A stretch of DNA of 64,000 nucleotides. Origin: Brevibacillus reuszeri. Lineage in GTDB: Bacteria > Bacillota > Bacilli > Brevibacillales > Brevibacillaceae. The DNA is taken from positions 1-64,000 of the forward strand of contig NZ_BEXF01000001.1 of the NCBI RefSeq assembly GCF_002897295.1, in the 5' to 3' direction. Positions 25,592-34,329 of the stretch are shown in pieces (position 1 is the stretch's first letter; each line of letters begins with the position of its first letter). Position numbers and translations under genes: made by a program. Below the pieces are notes generated by a model. That model saw only the letters and a program-made list of their open reading frames with translations, was not told the DNA's origin and made no database searches.

Positions 25592-26449
25592 GTGGAAACG
25601 AAAACTGTCGGTGTCATCGGTGCTGGAACGATGGGAGCGGGTATCGCTCTCGTCTGCGGCCGCAAAGGACATGTTGTAAAGCTATTAGATGCAAATCAGG
25701 CTGTTCTGGACAAAGCACAGAGCTATTTGCAATCCATCCTGACCAAGGATGTGGAAAAAGGCAAAATCAGCGAACAGCAAAAAACAGACACACTCGAGAG
25801 AATGAAGCTCGTCTCGGACATGGAACAGCTGGCTGATTGCGACATCGTGATCGAAGCAGTGCCAGAGCGGCTGGATCTGAAAAAGACCATTTTTGGGGAA
25901 CTCTCACGAATTTGTAAAAGCGATGCACTGCTTTTGACGAATACCTCCTCGATCTCCATAACGGAAATTGCCGGAGGCTTGCCACACCCCGAGCGCATTC
26001 TCGGGTTTCATTTCTTCAATCCAGCACCCGTCATGCCTTTGGTGGAGGTTATTCGCGGGAAGAAATCTAGCGAAGAAAATGTGGAGCAGGCATACCGTTT
26101 TGCCGAGCAGCTGGGTAAGGTACCTGTTCTCGTGACAGATACACCTGGCTTCATCGTCAACCGGATCGCCCGCCCTTATTATAATGAAGCGTTGCGAATT
26201 CTTGGTGACAATGTAGCAAATGTAGAACAGATTGATCGAATCATGAAGCAGGCGGGCGGATTCAAAATGGGACCGTTTGAGCTGCAAGACATGATCGGAA
26301 TCGATATTAATTTCGCTACGACCCAATCGGTATATTCCGATTTCTTCCACGAAGGACGATTCAAGCCCAGCCGGATTCAACAGCGAATGGTACAGGCCGG
26401 CAGCCTGGGCAGAAAGACGGGGGAAGGGTTCTATGACTACAGCAAATAA
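25592..26449 (+). CDS. paaH: 3-hydroxyacyl-CoA dehydrogenase, 285 aa (PaaH-like)
   Basis: Full-length 3-hydroxybutyryl/3-hydroxyadipyl-CoA dehydrogenase. The NAD site GVIGAGTMGAGIALVCGRKG is at residues 6-25; LGFHFFNPAPVMPLVEVI carries the catalytic His, and the C-terminal dehydrogenase domain ends SLGRKTGEGFYDY. Within this cluster the likely substrate is 3-hydroxyadipyl-CoA. GTG start at 25592 behind AGAGAGGGA. Its end overlaps the next gene by 17 bases. Confidence 0.92.
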   Translation: METKTVGVIGAGTMGAGIALVCGRKGHVVKLLDANQAVLDKAQSYLQSILTKDVEKGKISEQQKTDTLERMKLVSDMEQLADCDIVIEAVPERLDLKKTIFGELSRICKSDALLLTNTSSISITEIAGGLPHPERILGFHFFNPAPVMPLVEVIRGKKSSEENVEQAYRFAEQLGKVPVLVTDTPGFIVNRIARPYYNEALRILGDNVANVEQIDRIMKQAGGFKMGPFELQDMIGIDINFATTQSVYSDFFHEGRFKPSRIQQRMVQAGSLGRKTGEGFYDYSK

Positions 26450-27188
26450 GGCGGTTTTGCTTACGGGTGACAGCCCCCTCTACGCAGAATTGCATAAAAT
26501 ATTGATTGATAGAGGGTATGCGGTGTTGTCCTTTGAGGACGCAACGAGCGCACCCCAAACGGTATCTCTGGCAATAGAAGTAAACAGTGTCAATCTGGAA
26601 GCAAAGAAACAACAGCTTTGCAATCTGGATCAGCTGCTTCCTGCCGATGTGCCAATTATTACTACCTCGCTGGCGATTACTGCTACTGAGGCTGCTTCCT
26701 GGACAGAGCATCCTGAGAGAGTATGCGGCTTTGGTACACTCGTGCCTTTGGCGGAGCGTGAGTTGATCGAGATCGCACCTGCTCTGCAAACAGAGGAAGC
26801 AGCAATCGCAGCGGCAGTATCACTCTTTGGGTCACTGGATAAAGAGACGGAAATCGTAGAAGACGAGGTAGGCCTCGTGTTTCCGCGTATCCTTTCACTG
26901 ATTATTAACGAAGCAGCTTTTGCGTTGATGGAAAAAGCAGCAACTCCACAAGATATCGACACAGCTATGAAAAAAGGAACGAACTACCCATACGGCCCAC
27001 TGGAATGGGCGGATCGTATCGGGCTCGATGAAATTTACGCGATTTCCCGAGGGCTGCAGCGCGATCTTGCAGAAGAACGCTATCGCACGGCACCGCTTCT
27101 GCGAAAGCTAGTGCTTGCCAAGCGAGTAGGAGTAAGAAGTGGGCAAGGCTTTTATCACTATGGCAGCAAAGAGGAGTGTGAAGGGTGA
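26433..27188 (+). CDS. divergent 3-hydroxyacyl-CoA dehydrogenase paralogue, 251 aa
   Basis: The C-terminal half is a standard 3HCDH domain (KGTNYPYGPLEWADRIGLDE ... RVGVRSGQGFYHY). The N-terminal half is aligned in layout with a Rossmann domain but lacks GxGxxG: it begins AVLLTGDSPLYAELHKILI. A conserved catalytic-His region is also altered (VCGFGTLVPLAERELIEI where GFHFFNP is usual). It therefore may not bind NAD normally and could be a structural partner of PaaH or have changed chemistry. It overlaps paaH by 17 bases and the thiolase by four, which ties it to both. ATG with GGGGAAGGG upstream. Confidence 0.82.
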   Translation: MTTANKAVLLTGDSPLYAELHKILIDRGYAVLSFEDATSAPQTVSLAIEVNSVNLEAKKQQLCNLDQLLPADVPIITTSLAITATEAASWTEHPERVCGFGTLVPLAERELIEIAPALQTEEAAIAAAVSLFGSLDKETEIVEDEVGLVFPRILSLIINEAAFALMEKAATPQDIDTAMKKGTNYPYGPLEWADRIGLDEIYAISRGLQRDLAEERYRTAPLLRKLVLAKRVGVRSGQGFYHYGSKEECEG

Positions 27189-28384
27189 TGCAGGCACGTA
27201 AGGATGTTTATGTGGCGGCCGCTGTTCGCACGCCGATCGGCAAGCTGGGTGGAAGCCTAAAAAATACACCGATAGATGATTTGACGGCGATTGTTTTGGA
27301 CGGAGCTTTGAAACGGGCAGGGCAGGCAGGAGAAGCGATCGATGGAGTCATCATGGGGAACGTGATATCTGCGGGACCTTTTATTAATATTGCCCGTGTC
27401 GGACTTTTGAAAGCTGGACTGCCGGAAACTGTACCAGGACTGACCGTAAACCGTGTATGTGCGTCAGGGCTGGAGGCGATCAACCTGGCGGCGCAGTCTA
27501 TTCAGGCTGGGCATAGCAGCGTCATGTTCGCTGGTGGCGTGGAAAATCTGACACGCTCGCCATATATTATGGAAAAATTCGAGCAGCCCTATCAGCGTGG
27601 TGGACAAACCTTGATGGAATCGTTCGGTGGTCCGCGCTCGGCTCCTGTTTCCATTTATGGTGAACTGACGATGGGCGATACAGCAGAAAATGTAGCACAG
27701 CGATACGGCATTAGTCGCGAGGATCAGGATCAGTTTGCTGCGGAAAGCCAGAAACGCGCGATTGCTGCCATCGATGAAGGTCGTTTTCGTGAGGAGATCC
27801 TCCCTGTCACACTTCGCGGTAAAAAAGGGGAAGAGACGATCTTTGACACGGATGAATTTCCGCGTCGTGATTCCAGCGTAGAGTCGCTTGCGAAGCTGCG
27901 CCCTGCTTTTCGCAAAAATGGCAGCGTCACAGCAGGCAATTCTTCTGGAATCAATGATGGGGCGGCAGCCCTTCTCTTGATGAGCGAGGAAAAGCTGAAT
28001 GAGGCGGGGATGTCACCACTGGGACGGATTGTTCATTTCGTCAGTGCTGGTGTAGACCCACGCATTATGGGAATCGGCCCCGTCGTAGCGATTCAAAAGC
28101 TGCTTGCTGAAGTAAATATGACGATTGAAGAGATTGATCTTTTTGAATTAAACGAAGCATTTGCTTCCCAAGCTCTTGCGTGCATGCGCGAGCTGGGGCT
28201 CTCGCCTGATAAAACAAACGTAAATGGTGGAGCGATTGCTTTGGGACATCCGCTCGGGTGCAGCGGTGCACGACTGGCAGGGACGATCCTGTATGAATTA
28301 CGCCGCCGCAAAAAGCGCTATGGCGTCGTTTCCTTGTGCATCGGTGGAGGACAAGGATTGGCTACGCTGGTGGAAGCCCTGTAA
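27185..28384 (+). CDS. acetyl-CoA acyltransferase (thiolase), 399 aa
   Basis: Complete thiolase: nucleophile in [11 protein letters not shown] (Cys ~94), the [10 protein letters not shown] segment, [20 protein letters not shown] with the active His, and the second Cys in [12 protein letters not shown]. It resembles FadA/acetyl-CoA acetyltransferase more than PaaJ, since it lacks the [15 protein letters not shown] block of its neighbour. It could cleave beta-ketoadipyl-CoA or shorter ketoacyl-CoA. Start GTG 27185 is eight bases after GAGGAG; ATG 27188 is the alternative. Overlaps the upstream stop. Confidence 0.9.
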   Translation: MMQARKDVYVAAAVRTPIGKLGGSLKNTPIDDLTAIVLDGALKRAGQAGEAIDGVIMGNVISAGPFINIARVGLLKAGLPETVPGLTVNRVCASGLEAINLAAQSIQAGHSSVMFAGGVENLTRSPYIMEKFEQPYQRGGQTLMESFGGPRSAPVSIYGELTMGDTAENVAQRYGISREDQDQFAAESQKRAIAAIDEGRFREEILPVTLRGKKGEETIFDTDEFPRRDSSVESLAKLRPAFRKNGSVTAGNSSGINDGAAALLLMSEEKLNEAGMSPLGRIVHFVSAGVDPRIMGIGPVVAIQKLLAEVNMTIEEIDLFELNEAFASQALACMRELGLSPDKTNVNGGAIALGHPLGCSGARLAGTILYELRRRKKRYGVVSLCIGGGQGLATLVEAL

Positions 28385-28427
28385 CAGTAAGAAAAATAAA
28401 TGGTAGGCCCCAATGGAGGCGTTGGAG

Positions 28428-29627
28428 ATGAACATACCTGTAATTGTAGATGCCGTGCGGACACCCATTGGACGCATTGGTGGAGCATTGAAGGACGTGC
28501 GCCCAGATGATCTGGGGGCGCTCGTGATTCGCAAGCTGTTGGAGCGCAATCCGATCGATCCTGTGAGCATTGATGATGTCATTCTTGGTTGTGCGAATCA
28601 GGCAGGTGAGGATAACCGCAACGTAGCCCGCATGTCTTTGCTGCTTGCCGGGGTGCCAGTAGATGTTCCTGGTGTTACGGTGAATCGTTTGTGCGGATCA
28701 GGATTGGAAGCGGTGAATCAAAGCGCCAATGCGATTAAAGCAGGTGCGGGACACGTGTATATTGCTGGCGGGACAGAAAGCATGACTCGCTCGCCACTAG
28801 TCATGATGAAGCCGGGTACGGCTTTTCAGCGTGGAAATCAGCAGCTGGTAGACACTACGCTGGGCTGGAGACTGGTGAACGAGAAGATGGTCGAAATGTA
28901 TCCCCCAATCAGCCTGGGTGAAACTGCCGAGAACGTAGCGGAACAGTATCAAATCAGTCGGGAGGATCAGGATGCATTTGCTTTGCGCAGCCAGCAAAAT
29001 TATGCACGTGCACTCGCAGAAGGCAAATGGGAGGCTGAAATTGTTCCTGTGGAGCTGCGTGGTCGCAAAGGCGAGGTGTCTTATTTTGACCGTGATGAGC
29101 ATGCCCGTCCAGAAACGACGATCGAGCAGCTGCAAAAGCTGAAGCCGGCATTTAAAGCGGACGGCTCGGTAACAGCGGGTAATTCCAGTGGTCTCAATGA
29201 CGGGGCAAGTGCGCTGCTGATCATGGAGCAGGCGACAGCACTGCAAGCAGGCTTGAAGCCGCGGGCGCGTATCGTAGCGTCTGCTGTGGCAGGTGTCGAT
29301 CCAGCCGTCATGGGCATTGGTCCCGTGCCAGCGACGCGTAAGGTGCTGAAGCAGGCAGGCCTTACGATCGATCAGATCGATTTGTTTGAGTTCAATGAAG
29401 CATTTGCAGCACAGGCAGTGGCTAGCGTGCGGGAGCTGGGCGTAGATCCGGACCGCGTCAATGTGAATGGTGGAGCTATCGCCTTGGGCCATCCACTTGG
29501 ATGCAGTGGAGCACGTATTATGACGACTCTGCTTTACGAAATGGAACGACGTGAAGCCCGGTATGGTCTCGCGGCGATGTGCATTGGTGTAGGACAAGGA
29601 ATTGCGACGATTATTGAGCGAGTATAA
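28428..29627 (+). CDS. paaJ: 3-oxoadipyl-CoA/3-oxo-5,6-dehydrosuberyl-CoA thiolase, 399 aa
   Basis: Thiolase of the PaaJ/PcaF group, marked by [18 protein letters not shown] near residue 53. Catalytic residues are all present: [29 protein letters not shown] and [12 protein letters not shown]. In the pathway it releases acetyl-CoA in two separate steps. The start at 28428 follows GGAGG with eight bases spacing; ATG at 28413 includes that site and is unlikely. Last gene of the first paa operon. Confidence 0.93.
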   Translation: MNIPVIVDAVRTPIGRIGGALKDVRPDDLGALVIRKLLERNPIDPVSIDDVILGCANQAGEDNRNVARMSLLLAGVPVDVPGVTVNRLCGSGLEAVNQSANAIKAGAGHVYIAGGTESMTRSPLVMMKPGTAFQRGNQQLVDTTLGWRLVNEKMVEMYPPISLGETAENVAEQYQISREDQDAFALRSQQNYARALAEGKWEAEIVPVELRGRKGEVSYFDRDEHARPETTIEQLQKLKPAFKADGSVTAGNSSGLNDGASALLIMEQATALQAGLKPRARIVASAVAGVDPAVMGIGPVPATRKVLKQAGLTIDQIDLFEFNEAFAAQAVASVRELGVDPDRVNVNGGAIALGHPLGCSGARIMTTLLYEMERREARYGLAAMCIGVGQGIATIIERV

Positions 29628-29645
29628 TCCGCACATGAGCAGGTA

Positions 29646-29678
29646 AAAGGGGGGAGCTGATGCTCCCTGCCTTTCTTC
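29646..29678 (+). terminator. possible terminator after paaJ
   Basis: GGGAGC and GCTCCC pair around TGAT, followed by TGCCTTTCTT. The T-run is broken, so strength is doubtful. The ~80 bases after it are AT-rich with no clear feature until the promoter at 29761. Confidence 0.4.
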
Positions 29679-29760
29679 AGTAAGACCTTCCTCGGCTATT
29701 AGGCCTCGATCAATTATTAATTGACCATAAAATTTTGAAAAATAAATTGTAGCAAAAAAA

Positions 29761-29789
29761 TTGACTATTATGAAACGTTCTAATATAAT
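29761..29789 (+). promoter_or_regulatory. sigmaA promoter P1 upstream of paaX
   Basis: TTGACT (29761-29766), 17 bases, TATAAT (29784-29789). Near-consensus. The candidate operator begins inside its -10 box. Confidence 0.8.
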
Positions 29790-29797
29790 GACGTTAC
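29788..29797 (+). promoter_or_regulatory. candidate PaaX operator
   Basis: ATGACGTTAC overlaps the end of the P1 -10 box. It differs by one base from the site before paaA and by two from the site before the EthD gene. Its place would let PaaX repress its own promoter. Confidence 0.5.
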
Positions 29798-29838
29798 AAA
29801 TACGTAATACATTTTTTGTGTTATGTGTTCTGGGTCGA

Positions 29839-29867
29839 TTACACGCTTACAAAAGTTATGGTACAAT
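29839..29867 (+). promoter_or_regulatory. sigmaA promoter P2 upstream of paaX
   Basis: TTACAC (29839-29844), 17 bases, TACAAT (29862-29867) with TGG just before the -10 (extended -10). It lies about 43 bases from the paaX start and has no copy of the ACGTTA motif, so it may supply unregulated transcription. Confidence 0.6.
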
Positions 29868-29909
29868 TTCACAGCATAGAGTAAGAATCGATCTGGGGGT
29901 TGAAGAAAC

Positions 29910-30734
29910 GTGAAGCCACAATCCATGCTGTTCACCATTTACGGTGACTACGTTCGCCATTATGGCAATGAAATCTGGATTGGTAGTTTGACCCGGCTGA
30001 TGGGGGAGTTTGGGCTGTCTGAGCCTGCGGTTCGCGCTGCAATCTCACGGATGCTCCGCCAAGGCTGGCTGGAATCAAGAAAAATAGGAAATCGCAGCTA
30101 TTATTCCGTATCCGAGCGTGGTAAAAAACGTTTGGAGGAAGCAGCGGCTCGTATCTACAAGGTAGAGTCGGACCTGTGGGATGGAAAATGGTGCATTGCG
30201 AGCTACAACATTCCTGAGGAACGCCGTGCGCTGAGAGATCAATTGCGCAAGGAGCTGGGATGGATGGGCTTCGGTATGCTAACGACCAGCACCTGGATCA
30301 GTCCGAACAATTTGGCTGATAGAATCAAGGAGCTGACAGAGGCGCATGAAATCACCGAGTATGTTGAAATCTTTTCAGCGGATCACCTCGGGTGGAGCGA
30401 TCCGAAGCAGCTGGTACAAAAGTGCTGGAACATCGAGGAGATCAATGCGAAGTACCGTGAGTTCATCGACGCTTACCGTACCGAGTACGAGGCGCTGGGT
30501 GAGAGGCTCAGCCGAGGTGAAGAAGTTGCTGACAGCCACTGCTTTGTAGAGAAGACTAAGCTGGTTCACCAATATCGCAAATTCTTATTTATTGATCCCG
30601 ATTTGCCGCTGGAGCTATTACCAGAGCTTTGGTTAGGAAAAGAAGCGGACGAGCTGTTCCAAAATTACTATCAGATGCTGAATCCAGGGGCTGTTCGATT
30701 CTTCGAGACGGTGTACGAGGGAGCACCACAATAG
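29910..30734 (+). CDS. paaX: phenylacetate pathway repressor PaaX, 274 aa
   Basis: N-terminal winged helix (about residues 1-80; LFTIYGDYVRHYGNEIWIGS, then VRAAISRMLRQGWLESRKIG and a SYYSVSERG wing), followed by the central PaaX domain (DGKWCIASYNIPEERRALRD, LGWMGFGMLTTSTWISP) and the C-terminal PaaX_C region (YRKFLFIDPDLPLELLPELW). Phenylacetyl-CoA releases PaaX from DNA in known systems. Two promoters and a candidate operator lie upstream. GTG start at 29910 behind GGGGGTTGA. A terminator follows, so paaX is likely its own unit. Confidence 0.93.
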   Translation: MKPQSMLFTIYGDYVRHYGNEIWIGSLTRLMGEFGLSEPAVRAAISRMLRQGWLESRKIGNRSYYSVSERGKKRLEEAAARIYKVESDLWDGKWCIASYNIPEERRALRDQLRKELGWMGFGMLTTSTWISPNNLADRIKELTEAHEITEYVEIFSADHLGWSDPKQLVQKCWNIEEINAKYREFIDAYRTEYEALGERLSRGEEVADSHCFVEKTKLVHQYRKFLFIDPDLPLELLPELWLGKEADELFQNYYQMLNPGAVRFFETVYEGAPQ

Positions 30735-30752
30735 GTGTCGACCTAGCACAAG

Positions 30753-30784
30753 AGGCGCCCTAGAAAAGCCTAGGGCCTTTTTCG
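30753..30784 (+). terminator. Rho-independent terminator of paaX
   Basis: GGCGCCCTAG and CCTAGGGCC form a near-perfect stem with a short loop and five T. Confidence 0.85.
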
Positions 30785-30809
30785 TGAGGGCATTTTCCAA
30801 AAATTTAAA

Positions 30810-30823
30810 TGTAAGCGTTTTAC
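30810..30823 (+). promoter_or_regulatory. possible cre (CcpA) site before the Liv-type importer
   Basis: TGTAAGCGTTTTAC matches 12 of 14 positions of the cre consensus TGWAANCGNTNWCA and lies 44 bases before the first importer gene. It would tie aromatic uptake to carbon catabolite repression. No strong promoter is recognised in this gap. Confidence 0.4.
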
Positions 30824-30866
30824 TTGGAAGAGAAAGAGACGCGTTACCAAGGGGGTTCAAAACAAC

Positions 30867-31745
30867 ATGACGGAGCTCATGCAATATGTTGCAAACGGTC
30901 TTGTTAGTGGCGGGATTTACGCCATCGTCGCGGTTGGCTTCATCACTATTTACAACGTCAGCAAAGTAATTAATTTGGCACAGGGCGAATTTTTAATGTT
31001 GGGTGGCATGGTTACAGTCGCCATGATCGGGCTGGAGGTACCATATGCATTAGCTGCACTACTGGCAATCCTGCTCGTTACGTTAATCGGTGTGCTGATG
31101 CAAAAGTATGTAATCGCTTATGTGAAAAAGGCTAGTCCTATTAGTCTGATAATTCTAACAATAGGAATTTCAACTTTGATTCGCGGGTTAGCAAGCTTGA
31201 TCTGGGGAAAGGATGCATTTGCGCTGGCTCCGATTACAAGCAACGAACCGATCACTGTGGCAGGAGTGACGATCGCGCAACAGAGCGTATGGATCTTGGC
31301 AGCTGTCCTGATTATCTTGCTTTTGCTTTGGTACTTGATGGACAAGACCATTTTGGGTAAAAAAATCAACGCCTGTTCGATTAATCCGATGGCTGCTCGC
31401 CTGATGGGGATTAGTCCGGCAAAGATGAGCATGCTGGCCTTCGGGATTAGCGGAGCTACCGGAGCGATAGCGGGGATAGTGATCGCACCACTGAGCGTAA
31501 CCTCCTATGACATTGGCGTACTGCTTGGAATCAAAGGGTTTTCCGCTGCTATTCTCGGAGGGCTTGGCAACCCGCTCGGAGCAGCAGTCGCAGCATTTTT
31601 GCTTGGAGTTGTTGAATCGCTTGGGGCTGGCTACATCAGCTCGGGAATGAAAGACGCGATTGCTTTTCTGGTGTTGATTGGCGTGCTCTTGATTAAGCCA
31701 TCGGGCATCTTTGGAGAACGAAGCGTAGGGAAAGGAGGGCTATGA
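30867..31745 (+). CDS. Liv-type ABC permease 1 (LivH family), 292 aa
   Basis: Branched-chain-amino-acid-type permease with about eight membrane helices. Family motifs seen are NGLVSGGIYAIVAVGF near the start, VINLAQGEFLMLGGMV and GFSAAILGGLGNPLGAAVAA. The set livH-livM-livG-livF-binding protein in this order inside a paa island points to uptake of phenylacetate or a related aromatic acid, as for other aromatic-acid Liv-type systems, not of amino acids. Overlaps the next gene. Confidence 0.88.
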   Translation: MTELMQYVANGLVSGGIYAIVAVGFITIYNVSKVINLAQGEFLMLGGMVTVAMIGLEVPYALAALLAILLVTLIGVLMQKYVIAYVKKASPISLIILTIGISTLIRGLASLIWGKDAFALAPITSNEPITVAGVTIAQQSVWILAAVLIILLLLWYLMDKTILGKKINACSINPMAARLMGISPAKMSMLAFGISGATGAIAGIVIAPLSVTSYDIGVLLGIKGFSAAILGGLGNPLGAAVAAFLLGVVESLGAGYISSGMKDAIAFLVLIGVLLIKPSGIFGERSVGKGGL

Positions 31746-32764
31746 TGAAGCACATAATCGACAAATGGGGCAAAAGTATCCTCGTTTATCTCGTTCTGAT
31801 GATTGTCTTTCCTTTCGTGATGCCAGATGAGTATTACCGCTCGGTTGGAATCATCATCGGTCTTCAAGCGATTGTAGCGATTGGGCTGTGCCTTGTGATG
31901 GGTCTGGCGGGACAAATTTCCTTGGGACAAGCTGCTTTTTGGGGAATCGGTGCCTATACTTCAGCGGTTTTGACTACCAAATACGGTCTTCCGGTAGGGG
32001 TAGGCTTGATTGCATCAGCGATCGTACCCGCACTCTTTGCCTTTATCCTGGGACGGGCCATTGCTGGCTTGCAAGGTTACTACCTGGCGATGGCGACTCT
32101 TGCTTTTGGATATATCGTACAGATTGGAATCTCCGAGTGGGAGTCGGTAACAGGCGGAGCGAGCGGAATGATCAGTATTCCCAAAATTACGTTCTTCGGA
32201 GATAGCGAGCTGTCGATGTATTACCTGATTTGGGGCGTAGTCACCTGTGTACTGCTCTTTTCCCTGAATCTATTAAATTCCCGCGTTGGACGTGCTTTCC
32301 GTGCGATTCATAAAAGCGAAATCGCGGCAACCTCGATGGGGATTGATGTACGCAAATTCAAGCTGAACGCATTTGTCGTGAGCGGGATGTTTGCGGGGAT
32401 ATCGGGGGGCTTGTACGCGCATTACATCGGAATTCTTGATCCACAGCCATTCGGATTGCACGAGTCTATCAAATTTTTGACGATGGTTGTGATCGGTGGG
32501 ATGACGAGCATCTGGGGGGCACTGATCGGTACGCTGTTGATCGGTTCGATCAGCGAGGCACTCGTTCTCATGAGCGAAGTCATTCCTGGCCTGCAAGGCG
32601 ACATCGACACAATTGTCTTTGGCGGAATTCTGGTCTTGATCGTCATGTTCATGCCGGAGGGGTTGGTACCACGTATCCGGGCTGCTTATGAAAAGTTGCA
32701 GGCAAAGAAACGCAAAGAAAGTGCAGTCGAGACACAAACCGTGGAAAGGAAGGCGACAACATGA
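31745..32764 (+). CDS. Liv-type ABC permease 2 (LivM family), 339 aa
   Basis: Second permease of the importer. It has about nine helices and the LivM motifs CLVMGLAGQISLGQAAFWGI, GYYLAMATLAFGYI, GRAFRAIHKSEIAATSMGID (cytosolic coupling helix) and VVIGGMTSIWGALIGT. The C-terminus is polar and Lys-rich. Start at the second ATG of ATGATG (31745), six bases after AGGAGG; 31742 also possible. It overlaps both neighbours, so the operon is tightly coupled. Confidence 0.88.
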   Translation: MKHIIDKWGKSILVYLVLMIVFPFVMPDEYYRSVGIIIGLQAIVAIGLCLVMGLAGQISLGQAAFWGIGAYTSAVLTTKYGLPVGVGLIASAIVPALFAFILGRAIAGLQGYYLAMATLAFGYIVQIGISEWESVTGGASGMISIPKITFFGDSELSMYYLIWGVVTCVLLFSLNLLNSRVGRAFRAIHKSEIAATSMGIDVRKFKLNAFVVSGMFAGISGGLYAHYIGILDPQPFGLHESIKFLTMVVIGGMTSIWGALIGTLLIGSISEALVLMSEVIPGLQGDIDTIVFGGILVLIVMFMPEGLVPRIRAAYEKLQAKKRKESAVETQTVERKATT

Positions 32765-33528
32765 CGACACTGTTGGAGGTACAAGCCCTTTCACGTGACT
32801 TTGGCGGTGTACGAGCTGTGAACAAGGTTGATTTTTCGGTGAACGAAGGCGAGATTTTGGCACTGATTGGCCCAAACGGTGCAGGGAAAAGCACGGTGCT
32901 CAACATGGTATCGGGCGTCATCCCACCCTCAGAAGGCGAGATTCGATTCAGCAAGCAGCCTTTGACCAAGGTTCCTGGCTATAGCTATGCGGGGCTGGGC
33001 ATTACGCGAACCTTTCAAAATCTCCAGACCTTCGACGATATGACCGTCCTGGAAAACGTCATGGTCGGCATGCATACGAAGACGAGTGCGAGCCTCTTCT
33101 CTTGCGGGATGAATCTCGGACGTGCGCGCAAGGAAGAGCGGCTGATGGAAGAGCGGGCACAGGAATGGCTGGAGCAGGTGGGACTATCACAGCTGCGCAC
33201 GTCGCTTGCAGGAAGTCTGCCATACGGAAAGCTGCGTTTGATGGAAATCGCGAGGGCGATGGTAGCAGAGCCCAGGCTGCTTCTTTTGGACGAGCCAGCA
33301 GCAGGGTTGAATCATACGGAAACGGCTGATATGAGCAGCATGTTCCAGAAAATCAGGGAAGACGGGACAGCGATTCTTTTGGTAGAGCATGACATGGACA
33401 TGATTATGTCCATCGCTGATCGCATTGTTGTTTTAGACCAAGGGGAAAAAATCGCAGAAGGAACACCGCGCGAAATTCAGGAGAATCCGAGAGTTATTGC
33501 GGCGTACCTCGGAACTGAGGAAGCGTAG
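32761..33528 (+). CDS. Liv-type ABC ATPase 1 (LivG family), 255 aa
   Basis: ABC ATPase with Walker A GPNGAGKST (~39), the LivG-specific insertion after it (GLGITRTFQNLQTFDDMTVLEN), a signature of the form LPYGKLRLMEIARAM, Walker B LLLLDEPAAGLNHTE and VEHDMD as the H-switch. It powers the importer together with the next gene. ATG overlaps the LivM stop by four bases (ATGA). Confidence 0.9.
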   Translation: MTTLLEVQALSRDFGGVRAVNKVDFSVNEGEILALIGPNGAGKSTVLNMVSGVIPPSEGEIRFSKQPLTKVPGYSYAGLGITRTFQNLQTFDDMTVLENVMVGMHTKTSASLFSCGMNLGRARKEERLMEERAQEWLEQVGLSQLRTSLAGSLPYGKLRLMEIARAMVAEPRLLLLDEPAAGLNHTETADMSSMFQKIREDGTAILLVEHDMDMIMSIADRIVVLDQGEKIAEGTPREIQENPRVIAAYLGTEEA

Positions 33529-33546
33529 AAGAGTGGGGTGACAAGA

Positions 33547-34290
33547 GTGGCGAATGTGATTTTACAAGCAGAAAACATCGTTGCACGCTACGGTCCCGTA
33601 GAGGTGCTCCATGGAATCAATCTGGACGTAAAGGAAGGAGAAATCGTCTCCTTGCTTGGGTCCAACGGGGCGGGAAAGACCACGCTGCTCAACTGTATCT
33701 GTGGTTTGCACGGCTCCAAAGAGGGGATGGTCCGGTTTCGAGGCGAGGAAATTACCAAAATTCCTGCGGAGCTCGTCGTCAGTCGAGGCATGGCTCATGT
33801 ACCCGAGCGGAGGCAAATCTTTTCTACCATGACGGTAGAGGACAATTTGTGGCTTGGTGCTTCCCATCGCATGCCAAAGACGAGCAAAAAGGAAATCGCC
33901 AAGGAAATGGATACTGTCTATCAGCGCTTTCCGATTCTGGCAGAACGCAAGTGGCAGATGGGCGGAACACTCTCTGGTGGACAGCAGCAAATGCTGGCGA
34001 TTGGCAGAGCGTTGCTGTCACGCCCGCAGCTGTTGCTTTTGGATGAACCCTCACTAGGGCTCGCTCCATTGATCGCCAAGGAAATCTTGACGATCGTGCA
34101 GGAAATTCGTGCTGAATGGGGGACTACGGTCCTTTTGGTGGAGCAAAATGCTCGCGCAGCACTTTCTATCTCTGATCGAGCCTACGTCCTGAGCACAGGT
34201 ACTGTGATGCTGGAAGGTACTGCTGAAGAAATTATGAACGATCCTCGTGTGCAATCTGCTTATTTGGGTCATGCCCATGAAGCGGTTTGA
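33547..34290 (+). CDS. Liv-type ABC ATPase 2 (LivF family), 247 aa
   Basis: ABC ATPase of the LivF type: Walker A GSNGAGKTT, HVPERRQIFSTMTVEDNLWLG, signature LSGGQQQMLAIGRALLSRP, Walker B LLLLDEPSLGLAP and VEQNAR as the H-switch. Probable start is GTG at 33547, five to six bases after GGGGTGA; an in-frame GTG at 33538 overlaps that site. Nineteen bases separate it from the previous stop. Confidence 0.9.
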   Translation: MANVILQAENIVARYGPVEVLHGINLDVKEGEIVSLLGSNGAGKTTLLNCICGLHGSKEGMVRFRGEEITKIPAELVVSRGMAHVPERRQIFSTMTVEDNLWLGASHRMPKTSKKEIAKEMDTVYQRFPILAERKWQMGGTLSGGQQQMLAIGRALLSRPQLLLLDEPSLGLAPLIAKEILTIVQEIRAEWGTTVLLVEQNARAALSISDRAYVLSTGTVMLEGTAEEIMNDPRVQSAYLGHAHEAV

Positions 34291-34329
34291 CAAATAAAAA
34301 AAGCAACGAGATATCAAGGGGGCCCTACG

